The notes beneath the pieces were generated by a model. It had not been told where the DNA came from. It was given only the letters and a program-made list of their open reading frames with translations, and ran no database searches. A stretch of 6,125 nt of DNA from Nitrospirota bacterium (GTDB lineage Bacteria; Nitrospirota; Nitrospiria; Nitrospirales; UBA8639): NCBI GenBank assembly GCA_003235785.1, contig QJYE01000221.1, positions 1 to 6,125 of the forward strand. Reading direction: 5' to 3'. Positions 1-5,670 of the stretch are shown here, one piece after another (positions within the stretch are counted from its first letter, which is position 1; each line of letters starts with the position of its first letter). Position numbers and translations under genes: made by a program.

Positions 1-1
1 C

Positions 2-226
2 GTAAAGGCCTATCCCATCAAGATTTTTCGAGGGAACGTTTCAGGCCGGGCCTGCCTCAAACATTCCATTGAATCGTATCGAAAGGGCGATCATGAAGAG
101 GCATTAGGATGGATCCTTGCGGGGCAATGCCATGATCGACTTGCGAGAGAAACCTTAGTCAAACATGCGTCAAAGATCTTGGAGTATGTGTCGCAGAAGT
201 ATGGCAACGAGGTTCCGACAAAGTAA
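2..226 (+). CDS. C-terminal fragment of an unrecognised protein
   Basis: An open frame enters from the left edge and ends at TAA 224-226, giving the last 74 residues of a gene that starts outside the window. The other two plus frames are not open across this stretch in the same way; frame 1 stops near base 72. The peptide is basic and probably mostly alpha-helical. It begins VKAYPIKIFRGN and has a helix-like middle (SIESYRKGDHEEALGWILAG) and an end rich in Lys and Glu (KILEYVSQKYGNE). It has two cysteines, no membrane segment and no motif I can assign; the helical pattern could be TPR-like, but that is only an impression. It is convergent with the isocitrate dehydrogenase gene and shares the hairpin between them. 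I do not recognise the family. That it is a real coding end is likely but not certain, because only one edge is visible. Confidence 0.6.
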   Translation, partial: VKAYPIKIFRGNVSGRACLKHSIESYRKGDHEEALGWILAGQCHDRLARETLVKHASKILEYVSQKYGNEVPTK

Positions 227-305
227 GGTGAAAACGACCTCAAGTGACTCACCTAGAAAGTGCAGGGTTGCACCAAATTTTTGAAAATGGCCCTTAGGCT
301 TTAGC

Positions 306-344
306 TTATAAACAAACTGAGCCGGGTTCCCATAAGAACCCGGC
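306..344 (-). terminator. Rho-independent terminator of the isocitrate dehydrogenase gene
   Basis: A perfect 9-bp stem, GCCGGGTTC (321-329) with GAACCCGGC (336-344), closes a 6-base loop. On the minus strand the stem is followed by the T-rich run TCAGTTTGTTTATAAG. It lies about 42 bases past the icd stop codon, in the right place and orientation to end that transcript. On the plus strand no T run follows, so for the convergent left-hand gene it would be at best a weak stop. Confidence 0.8.
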
Positions 345-386
345 CCAGCATGTAGACCACACAAGATCTATTGGTCGTTGCCCTTT

Positions 387-2624
387 TTAATTCAAGGTCG
401 CTAAGATTTTGTTGAAGGTGGCACTGGGGCGCATACCGGCCTTCACCTTGTCTGGATTGGGGTGATAATACCCGCCGATATCGACCGGCTTACCTTTGAT
501 GGATTTGAATTCTTCAAGAATTTTATCGATATTGGCCTCTAGCTCTTTGGCGACAGGCGTAAACTTTGCTTTCAGTTCTGGGTCATCATTTTGGGCTGCC
601 AGTTCTTTGGCCCAATACATGGCTTCGTACACATGGGACCCGGCATTATCCAATTCACCCAATTCTCGACCCGGCGCCTTTCGATTATCCATGAGTTGAC
701 CAGTTGCACGGTCAAGCGTTTCCGCGAGGACTTGCGCCTTTTTATTCTTCTTGGCTCGGCTCAGATGTGCAAACGATTCGGCCAAGGCAAGAAATTCACC
801 CAGCGAATCCCATCGCAAATGTCCTTCTTTGACAAACTGCTGCACATGCTTGGGAGCCGATCCGCCAGCTCCGGTTTCAAACAGTCCGCCACCATTAATT
901 AACGGAACAATAGAGAGCATTTTGGCGCTGGTGCCCAATTCAAAAATTGGGAAGAGATCGGTGAGATAATCTCGCAACACATTCCCAGTGGCAGAAATGG
1001 TGTCTTTCCCGTCTTTTGCCCGTTTTAGCGAATGCTTCATCGCCTCAACAGGTGGTAATATTTGAATGTCCAAACCCGTTGTATCATGATCTTTTAAGTA
1101 TCGATTCACTTTCGCAATAATCTGCGCATCGTGCGCCCGGTCCTTGTTCAACCAGAATACGACTGGCGTGGAAGACAGCCTCGCCCGGTTCACTGCCAAT
1201 TTGACCCAGTCTTTAATGGCGATATCCGTGGTCCGGCAACTCCGCCAAATATCTCCTTTTTCGACATCGTGTTGAAGCAGCTCTTTCCCTGCCCCATCGA
1301 TAATTCGGATCACACCCTTACCTGTGACTTCGAATGTTTTGTCATGCGACCCGTATTCTTCCGCCGCCTGTGCCATCAGACCGACATTGGGCACACTTCC
1401 CATCGTGGCGGGATTAAATTCTCCATTCTCTCGACAGAAATCGACGACAGCCTGGTAAACCCCTGCATAACTTCGGTCAGGGATAATGGCCTTCATATCA
1501 TGTTCCTTGCCATCGGGACCCCACATTTTTCCGGAAGTCCGAAGCGCCGCCGCCATGGAGGCATCGATAATCACATCACTCGGCACATGCAGGTTGGTGA
1601 TCCCTTTATCCGAATCCACCATGGCCAAATTTGGTCCGTTTTTAATGGCCTCCTGAATGTCCGCCTTGATTTCTTCTTGTTTGGCCGGGGGCAATTGGCC
1701 AATCTTCGCATACACATCTCCCAACCCGTTATTGACATTGACGCCCAGCTCAGCAAACGTCTTCTCATGTTTTTTAAAGACATCCTCAAAGAACACCGTT
1801 ACGCAATGCCCGAAGATGATGGGATCTGAGACCTTCATCATCGTGGCCTTCATATGTAACGAGAAGAGCACATCAGGATCTTTCTTGGCATCTGCCACTT
1901 GATCTCTAAAAAATTGCCGTAACGCGCTGACACTCATCTTCGTCGCATCAACCACATCTCCGTTGTCGAAGGTCAATTTATCTTTCAATACAGTCGTGCT
2001 GCCGTCAGCGCCAACAAATTCAATCCGACCCTTTCCCGCAGTCTGTTCCGTAATCGTGGTGGATTTTTCGTTGCCGAAAAAGTCACCACCTGTCATATGC
2101 GCCACATGGGTTTTTGAATCTTTCGTCCACTTACCCATTCGGTGCGGATTTTTTTGAGAATATTTTTTCACCGAGGCGGAGGCTCGACGATCAGAATTGC
2201 CTTGTCGTAGCACCGGATTCACCGCACTGCCTTTGACTTTGTCAAACTTGGCCTTAATGGCCTTTTCCTCGTCGTTTTTTGGATCCTCCGGGTAGTCCGG
2301 AATCGCATACCCCTGGGATTGCAATTCTTTAATGGCCCCCTTAATTTGAGGGAGGGAGGCACTGATATTGGGCAGCTTGATAACATTTGATTCCGGTGTC
2401 ATCACAATTTCACCCAGCAAGGCAAGATCATCCGGTTGCCGTTGTTCAGGCTTTAGCAGATCCGGGAATTGCGCAATGATTCGTCCTGCAAGGGAAATAT
2501 CCTTCGTGCCAACATTCACGCCTGCTGTCTTAGCAAAGGATTGGATAATCGGCAAAAACGATCCACTCGCCAGTTCAGGCGCTTCATCGACTTTCGTGTA
2601 AATAATATCGGGTTGTCCTGACAT
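387..2624 (-). CDS. icd: Monomeric NADP-dependent isocitrate dehydrogenase
   Basis: This enzyme interconverts isocitrate and 2-oxoglutarate plus CO2 with NADP, in the cytoplasm. At 745 aa it matches the usual length of the monomeric family (about 740 aa) and not the dimeric Icd of about 415 aa. Family blocks read in order: PNISASLPQIKGAIKEL (85-101), GSAVNPVLRQGNSDRRA (132-148), HMTGGDFFGNEKS (176-188), RDYLTDLFPIFELGTSAKML (551-570) and ETGAGGSAPKHVQQ (583-596). Against the Azotobacter vinelandii numbering as I recall it, the isocitrate ligands are S133, N136, R140, R146, K259, Y424 and R551. The metal ligands are D354, D552 and D556, and the NADP contacts are H593, R604 and R653. All are present, so the enzyme should be active. 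The ATG at 2622-2624 is preceded by GGAGG at a 7-base spacing, and the protein starts as in homologues. It appears to be a single-gene unit ended by the hairpin at 306-344. In an organism using the reductive TCA cycle it could run as a carboxylase; that is inference. Confidence 0.98.
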   Translation of the reverse strand: MSGQPDIIYTKVDEAPELASGSFLPIIQSFAKTAGVNVGTKDISLAGRIIAQFPDLLKPEQRQPDDLALLGEIVMTPESNVIKLPNISASLPQIKGAIKELQSQGYAIPDYPEDPKNDEEKAIKAKFDKVKGSAVNPVLRQGNSDRRASASVKKYSQKNPHRMGKWTKDSKTHVAHMTGGDFFGNEKSTTITEQTAGKGRIEFVGADGSTTVLKDKLTFDNGDVVDATKMSVSALRQFFRDQVADAKKDPDVLFSLHMKATMMKVSDPIIFGHCVTVFFEDVFKKHEKTFAELGVNVNNGLGDVYAKIGQLPPAKQEEIKADIQEAIKNGPNLAMVDSDKGITNLHVPSDVIIDASMAAALRTSGKMWGPDGKEHDMKAIIPDRSYAGVYQAVVDFCRENGEFNPATMGSVPNVGLMAQAAEEYGSHDKTFEVTGKGVIRIIDGAGKELLQHDVEKGDIWRSCRTTDIAIKDWVKLAVNRARLSSTPVVFWLNKDRAHDAQIIAKVNRYLKDHDTTGLDIQILPPVEAMKHSLKRAKDGKDTISATGNVLRDYLTDLFPIFELGTSAKMLSIVPLINGGGLFETGAGGSAPKHVQQFVKEGHLRWDSLGEFLALAESFAHLSRAKKNKKAQVLAETLDRATGQLMDNRKAPGRELGELDNAGSHVYEAMYWAKELAAQNDDPELKAKFTPVAKELEANIDKILEEFKSIKGKPVDIGGYYHPNPDKVKAGMRPSATFNKILATLN

Positions 2625-2631
2625 AACGTTG

Positions 2632-2636
2632 CCTCC
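2632..2636 (-). promoter_or_regulatory. Ribosome binding site of icd
   Basis: Minus-strand GGAGG lies 7 bases before the ATG at 2624 (read as TTGGAGGCAACGTTATG). It is a near-ideal Shine-Dalgarno and fixes the start of the isocitrate dehydrogenase gene. Confidence 0.85.
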
Positions 2637-2690
2637 AAGTAAAAGATGACTGAAGAAAAACCATTTTTCCCTAAATCGCGCAACCCAATG

Positions 2691-2726
2691 GGTGCAAGGC
2701 TTGAGATTTTAATTGAGATTTGCACC
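2691..2726 (-). promoter_or_regulatory. Repeat cluster upstream of icd, possible regulator site
   Basis: Two overlapping symmetries lie 67-102 bases before the icd start. One is an inverted repeat, GGTGCAA (2691-2697) with TTGCACC (2720-2726), separated by 22 bases. The other is a direct repeat, TTGAGATTT at 2701-2709 and again at 2713-2721, with a 12-base period close to one helical turn. Their position suits an operator or promoter-overlapping site. A possible minus-strand TAAAAT with a TTGCTT 15 bases ahead falls in the same stretch, but it is weak. No known regulator motif is recognised. Confidence 0.35.
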
Positions 2727-2837
2727 AAGCAACAATCAACCGAAAGGCCCAGGGACCGTGGAGAGACAAAAGACCCAGACACGGAAGGCAATTCGGTCTT
2801 GCACGAGGGAGCTCGGCTTTCTCGCTTCCCATACAGA

Positions 2838-3158
2838 CTACCCTTTGATATGTACCTCGATGTGGAGATTGCCCTTTACCAACCAAAGTCCCTTTCTCAC
2901 GACCCAGGAGACGGTTGGCGTCCCAATTGTCAGCTCGGCGTACTGAATGACAGGGAAATTGGCTGAACTCAGCCCCTCCCTTAGTACATCAGCTGTCTCT
3001 AGCATGCCTCCCTAGGCCAACGATCCAAATTCCTTCAATACATCAACTGTCGCCGGCAAGACATCCCCATTCGAAGGACCATGAATTCCCTCATCCCACA
3101 GATAGCCATCGAACCTCTACCTTTGGCAAGTCCCAACACCTGGCGCAACAGACGGCCC
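2838..3158 (-). pseudogene. Decayed middle segment of a PilX-like (type IV pilus-associated) protein
   Basis: One minus-strand frame contains a stretch clearly related to the protein encoded at 5671-6125. The remnant reads FPVIQYAELTIGTPTVSWVV followed by RKGLWLVKGNLHI. The edge gene has APVLQYAQPSSGTLTVSQVA followed by GYGLLLVKGNVHI. By eye 22 of 37 residues agree. At DNA level 2863-2991 aligns with 5888-6016 without gaps at about two thirds identity, including the identical 13-mer GCCCTTTACCAAC. The frame is broken by stops at 3117-3119 and 3012-3014 upstream, and at 2838-2840 just after the GN-HI block. No matching downstream part (WEGLLVVSG onward) is visible. The feature bounds are the flanking in-frame stops, not true gene ends. 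No start codon with a binding site is seen, so it is most likely dead. Confidence 0.75.
2985..3051 (-). repeat. Imperfect in-frame direct repeat inside the decayed PilX-like segment
   Basis: TACATCAGCTGTC (2985-2997) recurs as TACATCAACTGTC (3039-3051), 12 of 13 bases, at a spacing of 54 bases, which is 18 codons. In the remnant's own frame the two units read ETADVLREG and ATVDVLKEF. An in-frame period suggests duplication while the sequence was still coding, or simply two similar helices of the former protein. Confidence 0.45.
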
Positions 3159-3184
3159 TTATGCATTGAGTGAAAACGAGGAAA

Positions 3185-3286
3185 TTAGCGAGAGCAAATA
3201 ATTAAAACAAGGCGGCGGCGGGTGAGGACTTTGACGGGAGGGTTCAAAAAATTGCGGCAATGTGTCAGGTGTGGAATGTGACGCTA
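3185..3286 (-). pseudogene. Decayed C-terminal end of a second PilX-like protein
   Basis: A short minus-strand frame between stops at 3284-3286 and 3185-3187 contains HCRNFLNPPVKVLTRRRL. This resembles the end of the edge gene, TCSITATLRALPVQVLTWRQ, with two residues missing. At DNA level GGTGAGGACTT at 3221-3231 is identical to 5689-5699, and 18 of 21 bases match over 3221-3241 against 5689-5709. The conserved Trp of the WRQL ending is replaced by Arg, and six extra residues precede the stop. It is in a different frame from the middle segment at 2838-3158 and lies upstream of it in transcription order, so the two do not form one colinear gene. The match is short, and confidence is lower than for the middle piece. 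Confidence 0.55.
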
Positions 3287-3325
3287 ATGATCCTCAATGG
3301 CCACAAGAGTCAGAATTTAGAAACA

Positions 3326-3346
3326 CCTCCACTATTGGGAAGGAGG
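3326..3346 (-). terminator. Weak hairpin downstream of the CBS gene, possible terminator
   Basis: On the minus strand CCTCC and GGAGG form a 5-bp stem with an 11-base loop, followed by the T-leaning TGTTTCTAAATTCT. It lies about 53 bases after the CBS stop codon. The stem is short, so this is a tentative call. No better terminator is visible before the decayed region. Confidence 0.25.
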
Positions 3347-3398
3347 AAACAGGCTATGGAGTATGGACAATGAAAGACCGTGGACTAGTGAAGACGGA

Positions 3399-3806
3399 TT
3401 AGCGAATATACACATAATACTTCAGCATATCTTTCCAGGTCAGAATGCCCTCAATGGCCTCAGCATTCGAGACCACGGGCAAACATGAAATACTGTGTTC
3501 CAATAAAAGAATGACTGCCGTATCAATTAAAGTGTCTGACCTCACCGTGATTAATGCCGTGGACATGATTTCTTGAGCCTTTGTTTGCAAAAGTGCTTGA
3601 TCTTGAGCGGTCGCTCGTTCCGTATTAATAAAAGGGCTTGAAGTTCGCAGGACATCTCTATCAGAGATAATGCCCAACAATTCACGCTCTTGCACCACAA
3701 GCAGATGATGATACGGGACCTGTTTAAAAATATTGCACAATTCCTCCAGGCTCACACTCGGCAAGACACAATGCACATTTCGACTCATAATGCTGTCAAC
3801 AAGCAT
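3399..3806 (-). CDS. Stand-alone protein with two CBS domains
   Basis: The 135-aa protein is almost entirely a pair of CBS domains. The first spans about residues 1-56 (VDSIMSRNV ... LLGIISDRDVLR), the second about 76-132 (AQEIMSTALITVRSDT ... ISCLPVV ... GILTWKDML). There is no catalytic, transport or DNA-binding domain, no signal peptide and no membrane segment, so it should be cytoplasmic. CBS pairs typically bind adenine nucleotides and control a partner protein; the ligand cannot be told here. The ATG at 3804-3806 is chosen because AAAGGA sits 8 bases ahead and the CBS fold starts at once. A longer frame back to 3917 would only add 37 basic residues read out of frame inside the upstream gene. 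The start lies four bases after the stop of the FapA-family gene, which points to one mRNA, translational coupling and a shared job. Confidence 0.9.
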   Translation of the reverse strand: MLVDSIMSRNVHCVLPSVSLEELCNIFKQVPYHHLLVVQERELLGIISDRDVLRTSSPFINTERATAQDQALLQTKAQEIMSTALITVRSDTLIDTAVILLLEHSISCLPVVSNAEAIEGILTWKDMLKYYVYIR

Positions 3807-3810
3807 AGCT

Positions 3811-5439
3811 CTATTCCTTTGTTTTCTGCTCAACCAGCTCATCATCCGATTGCACCCACGTCTTCCCACTCGTCTGCGTTGAAACCCGTTTGGTCGTATC
3901 ATTAATGGTGAGCACAACGTTCGGATAAATGGTCCTCGTCACCTTAATCGTCGCCTTCTTCTGCAAAGCGACTTCAGGTTCGAGGGCCTGCAATTGTTGC
4001 TGGATTCTTGACATCTTTTCATTGATCGCCAGAATGGTGTTCTCAATCTTCGTGGTCTTATCGACAGGCATTTTCCCAAGAACGACGCTTTGGCAGTGCT
4101 CAACCTTCTCCAGAATTTTTTGCAATTGCTCTTTTTCGTGCATCCGCACCGTAAGTTCTTTGGTTAACTTTTGATACAACGCATAAAGCATACTCAGGTG
4201 ACCGACTGTGAGGCAGGTTGGCATATAGCTCTCATTGCCGACTTGCTTAATCCACGCATGATGACCTGCTTCACTTTTTCCACCGACCAACACACCTTTT
4301 CCATTTGACTGACCTAAGAGTAACTCATGACCTGCCTTCACATAGCTGTTAAGAATATATTCCTTGACCACAATATTATTGTGCGCTTTCAGGGTGGAAA
4401 GATTCACAAAGTTGGCTTCGATATCGGCACCGGCTTCAATCGTATACTCCAGATTCTTTTCGTCTATGGCTTCGACATTTTCTCCACCCAGGATACCTCC
4501 GCCCACACGAATGCTCTGGCCCGATTTAATACGTGCTCGTTCAACAGCCCCTCGAATGGAGATGTCACCCGTCACCTCAATTGTCATTCCGACCGCCACA
4601 TCCCCCCTCACTTCTAACGAGCCATCAAATTTGATATTTCCAGTATGAACATCGACGTTGTCCACATGGAGTACAGGATCAACGTTAACGCCATTTCTTA
4701 CAAAAACCGGATGTCCTTTTATTTCTGCCACCAACACATGGGGATCTTCAGCCGAGAGCGCAACCCCAGTCAGCTTTTTGGCAAAGTCGGAATCTTTCCC
4801 CGATACAGGCGTCAGGCCTTCACCAAGGACATTCATCCCTGCCTCGCCCTGGGTGGCAGGCACATGCCGCATGAGTGGCGTACCCACATCCACCAATAAA
4901 AAGTGATGCGTGTTCCCCATATCCGCTACGCCATGATCATCCACAACGGGAGGTGCGATCATTTCGCTTTCCACAAGTGGGACATATTCCGCGTCCTTGC
5001 CGTTCACAGGCAACCGCGCTTCAGCAATGCACACCTGGGTTGCTGATTGGCGCTCGTAGCAATCGGACACCAGGGCCTGATTCACGAGTGAATCGACGAC
5101 CCCCGCTTCGGTAATCGCCAAAAAGATCCTCTCCAATGTTAGTGGTTCTCCACCATCAGGAGCCGTCAACGTTAACAAGGCCTGCAACTTGTCAGTGGTG
5201 ATCACCACTGACACGGTCGCGTCAACCAGGCTTTTCAACGCAATCTTACATTCTTTGTTTTCTTGCGCTCTGGCCAACAGCTCAGACATCACGTATGACT
5301 GAAGGGAGAGGCCTCGATACCCAGCCTCTTCTAACTTCTCGGTTATCGATAACATTGAGAACTCATCCAAGGCCTCACCGTTACGGAGTTCTGCATACAG
5401 AATATGCTCTTCAGGATCTAAAGAAATACGCAGTTGCAT
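3811..5439 (-). CDS. FapA-family (DUF342) polymer-forming protein
   Basis: The 542-aa protein has the FapA/DUF342 layout. Residues 1 to about 65 are an extra N-terminal region. About 66-225 form the FapA N-domain, with the hallmarks DGGEPLT (95-101), VGTPLMRHVPATQGEAGMNV (185-204) and SGKD (213-216). About 255-400 form a right-handed beta-helix of short repeats (GNIKFDGSLEVRGDVAVG, GDISIRGAVERARIKSG, the Gly-rich VGGGILGGENV, then VLVGGKSEAG). About 412-495 form a coiled coil (KLTKELTVRMHEKEQLQKIL ... INEKMSRIQQQLQALEPEVA), followed by a short beta tail (IKVTRTIYPNVVLTIND) and an acidic end. It lacks a signal peptide and membrane segments, so it is probably cytoplasmic or membrane-peripheral. 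Family members are tied to flagellar placement or cell-surface assembly, but no flagellar gene is in view, so the role is open. The ATG at 5439 has only a weak AAGTGAAG ahead of it; the next in-frame Met is residue 30. The CBS gene follows after four bases. Confidence 0.92.
   Translation of the reverse strand: MQLRISLDPEEHILYAELRNGEALDEFSMLSITEKLEEAGYRGLSLQSYVMSELLARAQENKECKIALKSLVDATVSVVITTDKLQALLTLTAPDGGEPLTLERIFLAITEAGVVDSLVNQALVSDCYERQSATQVCIAEARLPVNGKDAEYVPLVESEMIAPPVVDDHGVADMGNTHHFLLVDVGTPLMRHVPATQGEAGMNVLGEGLTPVSGKDSDFAKKLTGVALSAEDPHVLVAEIKGHPVFVRNGVNVDPVLHVDNVDVHTGNIKFDGSLEVRGDVAVGMTIEVTGDISIRGAVERARIKSGQSIRVGGGILGGENVEAIDEKNLEYTIEAGADIEANFVNLSTLKAHNNIVVKEYILNSYVKAGHELLLGQSNGKGVLVGGKSEAGHHAWIKQVGNESYMPTCLTVGHLSMLYALYQKLTKELTVRMHEKEQLQKILEKVEHCQSVVLGKMPVDKTTKIENTILAINEKMSRIQQQLQALEPEVALQKKATIKVTRTIYPNVVLTINDTTKRVSTQTSGKTWVQSDDELVEQKTKE
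3815..3820 (-). promoter_or_regulatory. Ribosome binding site that fixes the CBS gene start
   Basis: Minus-strand AAAGGA lies inside the last codons of the FapA-family gene, 8 bases before the ATG at 3806. It supports the short start over the in-frame upstream one at 3917. Confidence 0.7.
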
Positions 5440-5502
5440 ATCACAAACTTCACTTCGTTGGTATCTCAGACTAAAGACGCCTTAGCATCGTTCCTTAAGT
5501 AA

Positions 5503-5529
5503 AAATCGGCATCTCTTGTGCAGTTCTTA
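5503..5529 (-). promoter_or_regulatory. Sigma-28 (FliA)-like promoter match upstream of the FapA-family gene
   Basis: Read on the minus strand, TAAGAACT (5522-5529), exactly 11 bases, then GCCGATTT (5503-5510). The enterobacterial flagellar sigma-28 consensus is TAAAGTTT-N11-GCCGATAA. The -10 agrees at 6 of 8 positions, including the GCCGAT core; the -35 agrees at only 4 of 8. Transcription would start near 5496, giving a leader of about 57 bases. This lies in the 231-bp gap 5440-5670, where I see no other clear promoter and no convincing terminator for the PilX-like gene upstream. Chance is a real alternative. Confidence 0.35.
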
Positions 5530-5670
5530 AGAGTTCTTCCCCATAGTTCATTCCGTCTCGCTTCAATCTGACAAGGCTTGAGCAATCCTCTCAGGAAGCT
5601 CTCCGCTTTATATCAATACAATGTTCAGGGTTTCGTGGAGAACGATCTTTCAATCCACAATGGAACGCGC

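Larger units (their letters stand above)
2625..3398. other. 774-bp gap without an intact gene: icd upstream region plus decayed PilX-like pieces
   Basis: No reading frame here looks like a functional gene. The left part (2625 to about 2730) is the leader and probable control region of icd. The stretch from about 2730 to 2837 shows nothing I can assign. From 2838 to 3286 the minus strand carries two eroded pieces related to the PilX-like gene at 5671-6125; they are listed separately. The last 110 bases (3287-3398) lie downstream of the CBS gene and hold one weak hairpin. The plus-strand frame 2646-2966 (106 aa) runs over both the icd control region and the decayed sequence and has no recognisable content. 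Confidence 0.7.

Noticed and set aside
226..254. AGGTGA/TCACCT inverted repeat after the left-hand gene
   Set aside because: Arms are 6 bp with a 17-base loop and no T run, so it is too weak to call a terminator or operator.
170..364. 64-codon minus-strand frame near the left edge
   Set aside because: It runs through the icd terminator hairpin and antisense to the left-hand gene end, so it is very unlikely to be expressed as a gene.
1131..1829. 232-codon plus-strand open frame inside the isocitrate dehydrogenase gene
   Set aside because: It is wholly antisense to a strongly conserved gene. Its translation is rich in His, Arg, Phe and Cys with no domain, as expected of a shadow frame.
2646..2966. 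106-codon plus-strand frame in the gap upstream of icd
   Set aside because: It overlaps the icd leader, the repeat cluster and the decayed PilX-like sequence on the other strand. It has no clear binding site and no recognisable motif.
3807..3917. Longer start for the CBS protein (37 more residues)
   Set aside because: The extra part is out-of-frame sequence of the FapA-family gene, basic and low in pattern. The ATG at 3806 has a good binding site and begins right at the CBS fold.
5635..5658. GTGGA/TCCAC hairpin just past the PilX-like stop as a terminator
   Set aside because: The stem is only 5 bp with a 14-base loop, and no T run follows on the minus strand.
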